A stretch of 64,000 nt of DNA, taken from the NCBI GenBank assembly GCA_017937095.1, contig JAGBEG010000017.1:248001-312000 (forward strand), in the 5' to 3' direction. Every line of letters begins with the position of its first letter. Within the stretch, counting starts at the first letter, position 1. This DNA is from Roseburia sp. (GTDB lineage: Bacteria; Bacillota; Clostridia; Lachnospirales; Lachnospiraceae). The notes beneath the pieces were generated by a model. The model was not told the origin of the DNA. It worked only from the letters and a program-made list of their open reading frames with translations, and searched no databases. This document shows, piece after piece, positions 16,647 through 24,284 of this stretch. Position numbers and translations under genes: made by a program.

Positions 16647-17573
16647 ATGGCAATCGAGATTTTCAAAGAGAAGCGCGTTCACAGCTCCCGGCTTGTTCCG
16701 TTCAGCTACTATGCGTCATGCCTTCCCGACTACTTTTCCAATGTACCGCTGCATTGGCATAAGGAGTTCGAACTGAATTATATCATCTCGGGACAGGGCG
16801 AATTTATCTGCGGCGATAACAGATTTATTTTCGGGGAGGGGGATATTATTATCCTGCAGCCCGATGTGCTCCATGCCGTGTATGAAAGCGGCGGTTCCGT
16901 GAAGCTGTACGACACCCTTGTATTCAGCGCGGAGATGCTTGTGGGAACGGGTACAGACCGCAGCTCGCTGGAATTTTTCCTGCCTCTTGCGAATGGTTCT
17001 CTGCTTGTCGATACAAGGATCACCAAAAGTCACGAACGATACAGTGAGCTTGCGTCATGCGTCCGGGAGATTTTTAAGAATGCGAAGAGGAATACGCCAC
17101 TTTGTGATGTTATTTTAAAAAGCGAGCTGCTGCGTTTTTTTGCAATCCTAGCGGAAAGCGGAAATGTACATTCCGTCGACAGCAGAGTAGCAGCGAAAAG
17201 TGAGCTGATACGCCCCGCGCTTGAATTTATTAACGGGCATTTTACGGAAAGCATTACGATTGAACAGCTTGCGGAAATCTCGCATTTAAGCAGAAGCTAT
17301 TTTATGAGCTGCTTCAAAAACGCAGCAGGGGTCGGAGCAATCGAGTATATCAATCAGATCAGGATCAAGGCGGTCTGCGAGCTTTTAAGAACAGATGACA
17401 GAACGATTTCCGGGATTGCTTTCGGCTGCGGGTTTACAAATCTTGCAAACTTTAACAGGCAGTTCAAAAGGCAGGTCGGGACGTCGCCGAAGGAGTACAG
17501 AAAAAGGTATGGCAGTGTAAAATCAGAACCGGAGGACAGATGTGATGAGAAGAAAAGACAGGGAAGTAACTGA
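16647..17573 (+). CDS. AraC-family transcriptional regulator with cupin domain
   Basis: The ATG at 16647 follows GGGAG. The N-terminal cupin-like sugar-sensing domain (LHWHKEFELNYIISGQGEF, then DIIILQPDVLHAV) is followed at about residues 190-290 by the two helix-turn-helix motifs (SITIEQLAEISHLSRSYFMS and ISGIAFGCGFTNLANFNRQF, then GTSPKEYRKRY). The 308-residue length is normal. It lies divergent from the GH13 gene, with the hairpin repeat between, and probably activates that gene in response to a sugar. Its end overlaps the next gene by 29 bases. Confidence 0.92.
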   Translation: MAIEIFKEKRVHSSRLVPFSYYASCLPDYFSNVPLHWHKEFELNYIISGQGEFICGDNRFIFGEGDIIILQPDVLHAVYESGGSVKLYDTLVFSAEMLVGTGTDRSSLEFFLPLANGSLLVDTRITKSHERYSELASCVREIFKNAKRNTPLCDVILKSELLRFFAILAESGNVHSVDSRVAAKSELIRPALEFINGHFTESITIEQLAEISHLSRSYFMSCFKNAAGVGAIEYINQIRIKAVCELLRTDDRTISGIAFGCGFTNLANFNRQFKRQVGTSPKEYRKRYGSVKSEPEDRCDEKKRQGSN

Positions 17574-18900
17574 TGTCAAAGAAATAGAAAACATTTTAGA
17601 AAGCTGCAAGACCGCAAGTATTGCGATGACCTGCGACGGAGTTCCATATGTCGTTCCGTTAAGCTATGGTTATGAATTGACAGGAAAGCAGCTTATTCTG
17701 TATTTTCACAGTGCAAAGGAAGGAAGAAAAATTGATGTTCTAAAGCGCAATCCTACCGTGTGTTTTTCTATTTTCGAGGAGGGTGAGCCGGTACACGCTA
17801 AGACGCCGTGTAATGCGGGCTATTACTATTCGAGTGTCATAGGATTGGGTACGGTAGAATTTGTGGAAGAGGCGGAAGAGAAGCAGCGTGCTTTAGGGAA
17901 GATGTTTTCCCATCAGGCGGGCAAAGAAGTCGTTTTCACGGAAGCGCAGGCAGATACGGTATGCGTGTTTAAGGTGATTTCAGAGGAGTTTACGGGGAAG
18001 AGGAAGGCAAACATGTACGAATTTAAAAAAGATTACAAAGAAAACGAAAAACTGCGCGTGAGTTTCAACGCGCTGGCGGAGCGCACCTTCGGATTGAATT
18101 TTGAGGACTGGTATCAGAATGGGTATTGGCGGGAGAATTACATCCCGTATTCCATGGTGTGTGATGGAAAAGTGATTGCGAATGTGTCGGTGAATCTGAC
18201 GGAAATGCTGCTGGACGGCGAACCAAGAAAACTGATTCAGCTCGGTACGGTGATGACGGACGAGGCGTTCCGCGGGCAGGGGCTGATCCGTGGGCTGATG
18301 GAGGAGATCGAAAAGGATTATGCCGGGAAAGTGGACGGCATGTACTTATTTGCGAATGACAGCGTACTTGATTTCTATCCGAAATTCGGTTATCGAAAAG
18401 CGACGGAATATCAGTATGTGAAGAATGTGCGGAACACGGAGATGCAGGACACAGAGGCGCAGGCGCCTGCGGTTCGCCAGCTTCCCATGCGGGAGAGCGC
18501 GCAGTGGGAGAAACTGGAAGCGGCGATAGATGGCAGTGTGCATCACGAACGATTTGACATGATACATAACAACGGACTCTATATGTTCTATGTGACGAAG
18601 TTCATGCAGGAAAATGTATACTTTGATGCGTCAAATGACGCGTATGTGATTGCAGAGCAGGAAGGGGACACGCTCATACTGCACAGCGTATTTGCACCGA
18701 AACAGGTTTCTTTAGACGATGTGATCGGGGCATTTGGTGACACAGTTCAAAAGGTAGTTCTGGGCTTTACGCCGGAGAATGCGGCGGGATATCAGGCAGA
18801 AGAAGTGCAGGAAGAGGACACGACGCTTTTTGTGAAGGGCGGCGTATTTGAAGGGTTTGAGGAACAGCGGCTGATGTTTCCGACGCTGGCGCACGCATAG
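17545..18900 (+). CDS. PNPOx/NimA-type flavin domain fused to GNAT acetyltransferase
   Basis: The start is ATG 17545 or GTG 17542, both behind GGAGG. Residues about 1-150 form a split-barrel flavin-binding domain of the NimA/PNPOx group (SIAMTCDGVPYVVPLSYGYE, then LKRNPTVCFSI). From about residue 153 (NMYEFKKDYKENEKLR) an Eis-like GNAT protein follows, with LIQLGTVMTDEAFRGQGLIR as the acetyl-CoA loop and an SCP2-like C-terminal end. Each part is nearly full length, and the joint looks like two genes fused in frame. NimA-like proteins reduce or bind nitro-aromatics and Eis-like ones acetylate amines. Detoxification is possible but not shown. The whole reading frame is intact. Confidence 0.85.
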   Translation: MRRKDREVTDVKEIENILESCKTASIAMTCDGVPYVVPLSYGYELTGKQLILYFHSAKEGRKIDVLKRNPTVCFSIFEEGEPVHAKTPCNAGYYYSSVIGLGTVEFVEEAEEKQRALGKMFSHQAGKEVVFTEAQADTVCVFKVISEEFTGKRKANMYEFKKDYKENEKLRVSFNALAERTFGLNFEDWYQNGYWRENYIPYSMVCDGKVIANVSVNLTEMLLDGEPRKLIQLGTVMTDEAFRGQGLIRGLMEEIEKDYAGKVDGMYLFANDSVLDFYPKFGYRKATEYQYVKNVRNTEMQDTEAQAPAVRQLPMRESAQWEKLEAAIDGSVHHERFDMIHNNGLYMFYVTKFMQENVYFDASNDAYVIAEQEGDTLILHSVFAPKQVSLDDVIGAFGDTVQKVVLGFTPENAAGYQAEEVQEEDTTLFVKGGVFEGFEEQRLMFPTLAHA

Positions 18901-19078
18901 GAAATAGCAAGACTTTATAAGACAATCATTGCTGCCTTGTTGTATGGTATCAAGATGCTGATTGTGCCGATTCGGGCGTATACGGAAGGCTTGGAAGCAA
19001 ATTTGGAAGCGGCTATGAAAAGCGCTGCCGTTATCTTGCGGTAATTATGATAAAGTCCCGCGCGGCAGCGCCATTATA
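18901..19078 (+). other. Intergenic stretch with 47 open codons after the previous stop
   Basis: Directly after TAG at 18898-18900 the same frame stays open for 47 codons to TAA at 19042-19044, encoding LYKTIIAALLYGIKMLIVPI and an alanine-rich tail. There is no start with a ribosome-binding site. It may be a gene fragment or chance. The rest, up to the small minus-strand gene at 19079, shows nothing further. Confidence 0.3.
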
Positions 19079-19249
19079 TTAATAACGTCTGAAATCGTCG
19101 CGGTCGCGTCTGTCATCGCGTCTATCGCGTCGGTCGTCACGACGATCATCGCGTCTGTCATCACGTCTGTCACGTCTGTCATCGCGTCTGTCTCTGCGGT
19201 CGCAATCGCATGGCGGACAGCCGCGCCAACGGTTAAAATCGTCTGGCAT
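19079..19249 (-). CDS. Arg-Arg-Asp repeat small protein, 56 aa
   Basis: Read leftward from ATG at 19247-19249, seven bases behind GGAGA. The protein begins MPDDFNRWRGCPPCDCD and then consists almost wholly of RRD and RRDD units, ending DDFRRY. The DNA is correspondingly repetitive, with GTCATCGCGTCT-like units on the plus strand. The frame is intact over the repeat, and the start signal is good, which argues for translation. The N-terminal CPPCDC cluster could bind metal or form disulfides. Such alternating-charge proteins can be spore-coat or nucleic-acid-binding components, but no function can be assigned. No neighbour shares its strand. Confidence 0.65.
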   Translation of the reverse strand: MPDDFNRWRGCPPCDCDRRDRRDDRRDRRDDRRDDRRDDRRDRRDDRRDRDDFRRY

Positions 19250-19381
19250 GGAAAAATCTCCTTTTTCTTTATCGTATGAAGTGGAAGAAAAGGTGGTGAA
19301 TGTTTTTTCTTATCTCGCAGCCGGGAAAATAAAGAAGGTAGAGCCGCGGATTCTGATTATAGAGTAGAGGAAGGTTTATTT

Positions 19382-19540
19382 TTGTGTGGTGCAGTCCTAC
19401 TGTTTCTTATCTGCCTCGTATTTCGCAGAATAAGAAAATGGCAAGGTGGATTCTGGCTGTACGCATCCGGGATATTGACAGTGTTTGGAGTACTCTGTCT
19501 TGTAATCGGATGGACGACAGGATGCCCGGTCTGCGGATAG
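19382..19540 (+). CDS. Small membrane protein with C-terminal CPVCG, 52 aa
   Basis: A TTG at 19382 follows GAGGAAGG by seven bases. The product has two hydrophobic helices (LCGAVLLFLICLVF and ASGILTVFGVLCLVIGW) around a short basic turn (RRIRKWQGG), and ends TTGCPVCG. It is followed by a strong terminator at 19597. The hairpin-like topology and the exposed Cys pair look deliberate, but it could be a fragment. Function is unknown. An upstream ATG is not available in this frame. Confidence 0.5.
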   Translation: MCGAVLLFLICLVFRRIRKWQGGFWLYASGILTVFGVLCLVIGWTTGCPVCG

Positions 19541-19596
19541 AAGACAAATGCAGGAAAACGCAACCAGACCGAACAAAAATCATATGAAAATGTATG

Positions 19597-19630
19597 GGGC
19601 AGTTGGTGGACAACTGCCCTGTATTTTTTT
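19597..19630 (+). terminator. Rho-independent terminator
   Basis: GGGCAGTTG-GTGGA-CAACTGCCC (19597-19619) is followed by TGTATTTTTTT. The perfect nine-base stem and the T-run make this a strong terminator. It supports a transcription unit ending just upstream, at the small membrane protein. Confidence 0.9.
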
Positions 19631-19665
19631 ATAATGCAATCAAACATAACGAAAGCAGGAAAAGT

Positions 19666-20106
19666 ATGATAAGTGAAAATTTACTGACATTACGGAAAGC
19701 AAAACATTTTTCGCAGGAGGATGTGGCGGGGGCAATCGGCGTGTCCAGACAGGCGGTGGCGAAGTGGGAGAGCGGCGAGACGACGCCGGATATCACGAAC
19801 TGCATGGCGCTTGCGAAGCTCTACGAGGTATCGCTGGATGATCTTGTGAACTATTCCCCGGTGGAAACGGGGATGGCGATTCCGCCGAAGGGAAAGCATA
19901 TGTTTGGCATTGTGAGACTGGGTGAGAAGGGACAGATCGTCATTCCAAAGCGGGCGCGGGAGGTCTTTCACCTGAAGCCCGGGGACAGTCTGGTAGTCTT
20001 AGGAGACGAAGCGCAGGGAATCGCGATCACAAAGGCGGATGATTTCCTTACCATGGCAAAGCAGGTCGCAGGGATGATGGCGGGAAAAGACGGAGAGGAT
20101 GCGTAA
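19666..20106 (+). CDS. XRE helix-turn-helix and AbrB/SpoVT domain regulator
   Basis: The ATG at 19666 follows GCAGGAAAAG. Residues about 1-60 are an XRE helix-turn-helix (LLTLRKAKHFSQEDVAGAIG, then VSRQAVAKWESGETTPDI). Residues about 85-130 are a SpoVT/AbrB swapped-hairpin DNA-binding domain (GIVRLGEKGQIVIPKRAREV, then FHLKPGDSLVVLGD). The single 146-residue chain therefore holds two DNA-binding domains. This architecture is known in clostridia, often beside a permease or enzyme it controls; here an acyltransferase gene follows after 75 bases. Effector and targets are unknown. Confidence 0.9.
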   Translation: MISENLLTLRKAKHFSQEDVAGAIGVSRQAVAKWESGETTPDITNCMALAKLYEVSLDDLVNYSPVETGMAIPPKGKHMFGIVRLGEKGQIVIPKRAREVFHLKPGDSLVVLGDEAQGIAITKADDFLTMAKQVAGMMAGKDGEDA

Positions 20107-20181
20107 AGGATAACAGGATTTTGCAGGCGCCAGAGGGCGTCGTCAGTGGAGTGACGAAAGGAGAAAAGGGAGGATTCACTT

Positions 20182-21252
20182 ATGCGAAAACATTACCTTG
20201 ACAATATACGATGGGCGACAGTTGTAATCGTCCTGTTTTATCATGTAAACTACCTGTTCAATACGGTCGGGATTCCGTTTCCGGTCGGGGAGGATGCGGG
20301 AATCCGTTTCATGGATATCTTTTCTTATATCGTGTACCCATGGTTCATGGCACTGCTGTTTCTGATTGCGGGAATGAGTGCGCGCTACGCCTTAGAGCAT
20401 CAGACGGCAGGTGCATTTTTAAAAAGCAAGGTGGTAAAGCTTCTTGTTCCGTCCACGCTCGGACTGTTCGTTTACCACTGGACGACCGGATGGATGAACG
20501 TACATATGGGCGCAGATCCGGGAGTGTTAGACTCTGTTCCGGCGGTCATCCGTTACCTGATTTATGTGCTAAGCGGAATTGGACCGCTCTGGTTCATCCA
20601 GATGTTGTTTCTCTTTTCGCTGCTTCTTGTAGGAATCCGTGCGCTCGATAAGAATGATAAGCTGTGGACGCTTGGGGAAAGGGCGGGGATGCCTGCTCTG
20701 GCACTGCTTGGGATTGTGGTCTGGGGCGGTGCGCAGATTCTTAACATGCCGGTCTTAACGACGTATCGCTTCGGCATTTACGGTGTGTGTTATCTGCTCG
20801 GGTATTTCGTGTTCTCCCATGAGGAGGTGGAAGAACGGGTAGAGCGGATGCGCGTTCCGGCGCTGCTTGTGACGGCGGTGCTCGGAGTATGGTATGTCAT
20901 AAGCTATTACGGAGAGAGTTTTGTCACGCCGGAATGCCTTAAGAGCTTATTGGTAAATGCCTATCTGTGGGCGGCGATTCTCGCTATCTTAGGCTGGGGC
21001 AGGGCGTGGTGCAACAGTAGAAACCGTTTTACCGATTACATGACGCGCGTGGGTTTCGGACTGTATATCGTGCATTATCCGATTGTGCTTGCGGTCTGTA
21101 TCGTGCTGTACCGCTATACGAATCTGCCGCATCTTTTGAACTATTTTCTTGCGTGGCTAATTGAGCTGCCGCTTTCATTCCTCGTGTATGAGGTACTGCG
21201 AAGAATCCCGGTGATCCGTTTTCTGGTGCTTGGGGTTAAGAAGGGAAAATGA
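20182..21252 (+). CDS. Acyltransferase 3 family membrane protein
   Basis: The ATG at 20182 follows GGGAGG. The N-terminus MRKHYLDNIRWATVVIVLFY has the catalytic-type His of the family (FYHVNYLFNT), and about ten hydrophobic helices follow. The signature for membrane O-acyltransferases is GIGPLWFIQMLFLFSLLLV. Such enzymes O-acylate cell-surface glycans or glucans. The gene is intact at 356 codons. It may be co-transcribed with the XRE-AbrB regulator; no glycan cluster lies beside it. Confidence 0.85.
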   Translation: MRKHYLDNIRWATVVIVLFYHVNYLFNTVGIPFPVGEDAGIRFMDIFSYIVYPWFMALLFLIAGMSARYALEHQTAGAFLKSKVVKLLVPSTLGLFVYHWTTGWMNVHMGADPGVLDSVPAVIRYLIYVLSGIGPLWFIQMLFLFSLLLVGIRALDKNDKLWTLGERAGMPALALLGIVVWGGAQILNMPVLTTYRFGIYGVCYLLGYFVFSHEEVEERVERMRVPALLVTAVLGVWYVISYYGESFVTPECLKSLLVNAYLWAAILAILGWGRAWCNSRNRFTDYMTRVGFGLYIVHYPIVLAVCIVLYRYTNLPHLLNYFLAWLIELPLSFLVYEVLRRIPVIRFLVLGVKKGK

Positions 21253-21297
21253 AAAAGATTATCAATAATATGCAGCGCTTTTGGAGTAAAGGAGTGC

Positions 21298-21321
21298 TAT
21301 AATATGTTAGTAATATTTAAC
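21298..21321 (+). promoter_or_regulatory. -10 element plus near match to the GTTAG-N6-CTAAC operator
   Basis: TATAAT at 21298-21303 is followed three bases later by GTTAG-TAATAT-TTAAC (21306-21321), which differs at one base from the perfect 16-bp element found five times further on. It lies 27 bases before the HMA protein start. The same order (-10, then operator) is seen upstream of enolase and the second ABC pair. Confidence 0.45.
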
Positions 21322-21347
21322 TGCCGATCGAAAAGGAGCACTTATTT

Positions 21348-21611
21348 ATGGTAAAGATGACATTGGAAATAGAGGGAATGTCCTGCGGTATGTGTGAGTC
21401 ACATGTCAACGACACGATACGCAGGGCATTTTCTGTCAGGAAGGTCTCTTCTTCCCATAGTAAGGGGCAGACGGAGCTGATTGCGGAAAATCCGATTGAT
21501 GAGGAAGCCTTAAGAAAGGCAATCGATGAGACGGGCTATGTGCTTGTGTCTGTAAAGACAGAGCCGTATGAGAAAAAGGGACTGTTCGGCCGTTTCAAAT
21601 CCAAAGCCTGA
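21348..21611 (+). CDS. Heavy-metal-associated (HMA) domain protein, 87 aa
   Basis: The ATG at 21348 follows AAAGGAG. The protein is a single HMA fold: EIEGMSCGMCESHVNDTIRR carries the metal-binding MxCxxC motif at residues about 11-16. A basic tail (KKGLFGRFKSKA) follows. Free-standing HMA proteins are metallochaperones, usually for Cu(I), that feed P-type ATPases. The ATPase at 38417 lacks its own HMA domain, so this could be its partner, though it is 17 kb away. The spacer GM and loss of the usual Gly in the second half are minor departures. Confidence 0.9.
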   Translation: MVKMTLEIEGMSCGMCESHVNDTIRRAFSVRKVSSSHSKGQTELIAENPIDEEALRKAIDETGYVLVSVKTEPYEKKGLFGRFKSKA

Positions 21612-21672
21612 TTCACAGATTGAATAATCGAACACTCCGTTGAAGAAAAGCGAACTCTCCGCTGCAGTCAGG

Positions 21673-21751
21673 CAAGCAAAGAAGAAATCGCCGCTCCGGG
21701 AGGGAGAAAATCATTCGTTTCTGCCTACGATCGTTACGGCGATTTTTGCTT
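21673..21751. terminator. Long stem-loop between converging genes
   Basis: CAAGCAAA and AAATCGCCG (21673-21693) pair with CGGCGATTT and TTTGCTTG (21737-21751) around a 43-base loop. It lies between the HMA gene and the converging O-acetyltransferase and has T-rich ends on the plus strand. It is probably a terminator for the HMA gene. Confidence 0.5.
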
Positions 21752-21794
21752 GTGGGAATATCCCAAGCGCCTACACGAACTCGAATTTGTTAAT

Positions 21795-22403
21795 TTACTC
21801 CCAAACATCGAGCTTTTTATCTTTGTAATAATATTTCCTGTCTTTTTCGCCGATTTCGCGAATAACTTTGCACGGCACACCATAAGCTACAACATTATCT
21901 GGAATGTCGCTTGTCACAACACTTCCTGCACCAATAACAGAGTTATCTCCGATTGTGATTCCCGGCATAATTTGAACTCCGGAACCAATCCAAACATTTT
22001 TGCCTACATGGATAGGCAGGTTGTAAACATAATGATTCTCTCTGAGAATTGGCAGTATTGGATGCCCTGAAGTTGAAAAAACCACGTTAGGTGCAATCAG
22101 ACAATTATCGCCAATATAGATATGTCCATCATCTACAAACGTAACATTTGAATTAATATAAATACCATTTCCAAGATGAACATGTTTGCAGCCCCAATTT
22201 GCGTTTAATGGAGTTTCTACAGTACAATCTTTTCCAATTTCCGCAAATACCTCGCCGAATAATTTTTGCCTTGTTTCCGTTTCAGTGGGTAAAGTATTAT
22301 TATACTCTACCATTTTGTTTTGATATATGTGCTGGTCACCAAGGAGTGCAGGGTCATCATAGCAATATGGTAATCCTTTCTCTTTTCTTTCAACATTATT
22401 CAT
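21795..22403 (-). CDS. Sugar O-acetyltransferase, maltose/galactoside acetyltransferase type
   Basis: Read leftward from ATG at 22401-22403, with AGGTGG upstream. The 202-residue protein has the N-terminal Mac domain (YCYDDPALLGDQHIYQNKMV) and a left-handed beta-helix of hexapeptide repeats (IYIGDNCLIAPNVVFSTSGH, then NVWIGSGVQIMPGITIGDNS). The catalytic His is in STSGHP. It transfers acetyl from acetyl-CoA to the 6-OH of sugars, probably as detoxification of unused sugars. Codon use is more AT-rich than its neighbours, which hints at separate origin. Confidence 0.93.
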   Translation of the reverse strand: MNNVERKEKGLPYCYDDPALLGDQHIYQNKMVEYNNTLPTETETRQKLFGEVFAEIGKDCTVETPLNANWGCKHVHLGNGIYINSNVTFVDDGHIYIGDNCLIAPNVVFSTSGHPILPILRENHYVYNLPIHVGKNVWIGSGVQIMPGITIGDNSVIGAGSVVTSDIPDNVVAYGVPCKVIREIGEKDRKYYYKDKKLDVWE

Positions 22404-22510
22404 TTAATTACCACCTCAAATCCCAATTTGTCAATTTGTATACTCATAATTATAGCATCACATATAAATTATTCTACTGTAAATTAGTATTGTATTTTTG
22501 GACATTGGGG

Positions 22511-22538
22511 TATAAAATTGGAGTTAGAAAGAACTAAC
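22511..22538 (+). promoter_or_regulatory. -10 element and GTTAG-N6-CTAAC operator, hydrolase operon
   Basis: TATAAA at 22511-22516 is followed by the inverted repeat GTTAG-AAAGAA-CTAAC (22523-22538), 24 bases before the first gene of the hydrolase operon. It is the first of five perfect copies. A repressor bound here would cover the transcription start. Confidence 0.65.
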
Positions 22539-22561
22539 TTGTTTACAGGGAGAGTGTCTAA

Positions 22562-23347
22562 ATGGCAGGCAAAGAGAAGCTGAATATTGATTACAAAAAG
22601 CATGTGGAGTATCTTGCGTCCACAAAGAAGGTTTTGACGGAGCGCCTTGCAGCGCGCTTCGGGAGAGAGCAGGGCGAGGCACTGTGGCAGAAAACGAAGA
22701 GAATCTATGAGGACTTTGTAAAGGAACTGCCTTACACTGGCGGCAGCCGGAATTTCATGGCGCATTCCCTGTATGATTCCATTGCCTGCTTCGCGTATTG
22801 GGAGGCTATGCCGGAGGACAGAAGGGAGACGGTGGAGGAATTTACAGAGACGGTCTCTTTGGTATTTAACGGAGACACATCGAAGAAAAAGCGCAATCCC
22901 GAATTTCTGACCGCCAACAATCAGGTGCTGCTTAAGGCAGTGGGCGGATTGCTGCGTCTTGTATTTGCACCGATGAATAAACGCGTGGATTCCGGTAAAT
23001 GGCATAATGCGTGGCGGGTAAAAATAAATCCCGATAAGCCTGCGGTGGGGGTTCAGATGGTACTGGTCGGCTGTCCGATCGTGGATTTTGCAAAGAAGCA
23101 CGGCTATATGGAGCTGATGCCTGCCATGTGCAACCCGGATTATGGTAATATGACAGAATTTGGCATTCATCTGATCCGTCCAAAGACCGTGGGAATGGGC
23201 TATGACATCTGTGACTATCACCTTGTGGGCGATAAGTCCAGGGCGGCAGGGCTGTCGCCTGTAAGGATGGATGAAAACGGATTTCTTGTGAACACGGTAC
23301 CGGACGAGGGAAGAAAATCAAAAGTAAAAAAGGAACTGCGAAAATGA
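22562..23347 (+). CDS. ATC-hydrolase-like protein (L-2-amino-thiazoline-4-carboxylate hydrolase family)
   Basis: The ATG at 22562 follows AGGGAGAG. The 261-residue protein carries the family's conserved C-terminal block: VGCPIVDFAKKHGYMELMPA, then MCNPDY, LIRPKTVGMG and ICDYH. The spaced Cys residues and CD are retained. The reference enzyme opens 2-aminothiazoline-4-carboxylate on the way to cysteine; most family members are untested. It overlaps the next gene by four bases (ATGA) and leads a three-gene operon behind a GTTAG-N6-CTAAC operator. Action on a thiazoline or similar ring imported by the neighbouring transporters is an inference. Confidence 0.75.
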   Translation: MAGKEKLNIDYKKHVEYLASTKKVLTERLAARFGREQGEALWQKTKRIYEDFVKELPYTGGSRNFMAHSLYDSIACFAYWEAMPEDRRETVEEFTETVSLVFNGDTSKKKRNPEFLTANNQVLLKAVGGLLRLVFAPMNKRVDSGKWHNAWRVKINPDKPAVGVQMVLVGCPIVDFAKKHGYMELMPAMCNPDYGNMTEFGIHLIRPKTVGMGYDICDYHLVGDKSRAAGLSPVRMDENGFLVNTVPDEGRKSKVKKELRK

Positions 23348-24282
23348 AATATTCTGATTTTAATATGAGAGAGCATGGGTTTGTGGGGCATATGGCAGAA
23401 CCGGAGGAGAACGCCGCACAGGCGGTCATCGTGATTATGGGCGGGGAAAAAAGTATTCTTCCGGGGATAAAGATTGCGGAACGGTTTGCGGATTACGGAA
23501 TCTGCGGTCTTGCGGTCTCGCTCTTTGGAGCAGAAGGCTTACCAGAAGGCGCCGACCGGATTCCTCTTGATATGATTGAGAGGGCGGTACAGTATTTATG
23601 GGATGTTAAAGCTATAAAATCCGTCAGTACTTATGGAATGTCCATGGGCTCTCTGTTTGCGGTTCTGGCTGCAAAATACATTGACGGAATTGACAATGTG
23701 ATTCTGGTTTCGCCGTCCCATGTGCCCTTTGAAGGCACGATTGACAAGAAGAACATGTCGGGGCATTCCATGATGACATGGAGAGGGAAAGAGATTCCTT
23801 TTGTAAATCCGGATTTTACGGCACATAAGGCAGGAAAATACTATTTTGACGCACAGGCGGGAAGAAAAGTGACCGGAATGTGGATTGCCTACAGAGACGC
23901 TTATGAGGATAAGGAAGCGGAACAACGGGCGGATATTCATATAGAGGAACTGAATGCAAGGATATTGATGATTGCCGACTCCGGCGATGAGGCATGGCCG
24001 TCAGATTATTCGGTGAATTATCTTAAGAAGCGCCTAAAGGAGTCAGGCTATTCTAAAGAGTACAAGGCGGTGCTATATCCCAACGCAAGCCATCTGGTTG
24101 GAATGATGCCGGATAAAAGGAGGAACAAGTGGCTTTACCGGATGCTTCCGTTGATTGGGATGATGTATAAGAGCCTGAATGCGCACAGGGAAGACTGCCT
24201 GAAGGCATTGGAGGCTTCGGAAAAGGAAATTGTCGGCTGGATTATGGAGAAAATACCGGCAGAACAGAACGGAGGAGTATGA
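23344..24282 (+). CDS. Alpha/beta hydrolase, BAAT C-terminal (acyl-CoA thioesterase) type
   Basis: The ATG at 23344 overlaps the previous stop. The 312-residue protein has the nucleophile elbow GMSMGS (Ser100), an acid in MIADSGDEAWPS and a His in PNASHLVGMMP, so the triad is complete. The layout fits the BAAT_C family, which hydrolyses or transfers acyl thioesters and amides such as bile-acid conjugates. The N-terminal thioesterase-BAT domain of eukaryotic members is absent. Placement between the ATC-hydrolase-like gene and a membrane protein suggests stepwise breakdown of one compound. No signal peptide, so it is cytoplasmic. Confidence 0.85.
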   Translation: MKYSDFNMREHGFVGHMAEPEENAAQAVIVIMGGEKSILPGIKIAERFADYGICGLAVSLFGAEGLPEGADRIPLDMIERAVQYLWDVKAIKSVSTYGMSMGSLFAVLAAKYIDGIDNVILVSPSHVPFEGTIDKKNMSGHSMMTWRGKEIPFVNPDFTAHKAGKYYFDAQAGRKVTGMWIAYRDAYEDKEAEQRADIHIEELNARILMIADSGDEAWPSDYSVNYLKKRLKESGYSKEYKAVLYPNASHLVGMMPDKRRNKWLYRMLPLIGMMYKSLNAHREDCLKALEASEKEIVGWIMEKIPAEQNGGV

Positions 24283-24284
24283 GG

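Noticed and set aside
19079-19249. RRD-coding DNA considered as a CRISPR-like or simple repeat
   Set aside because: No regular spacers or 25-40 base repeats; the period follows codons of one intact frame with a good start.
19384-19587. 67-codon plus-strand frame from GTG 19384
   Set aside because: It shadows the small membrane protein in another frame, has Arg/Asp-rich composition without a family, and runs up to the terminator.
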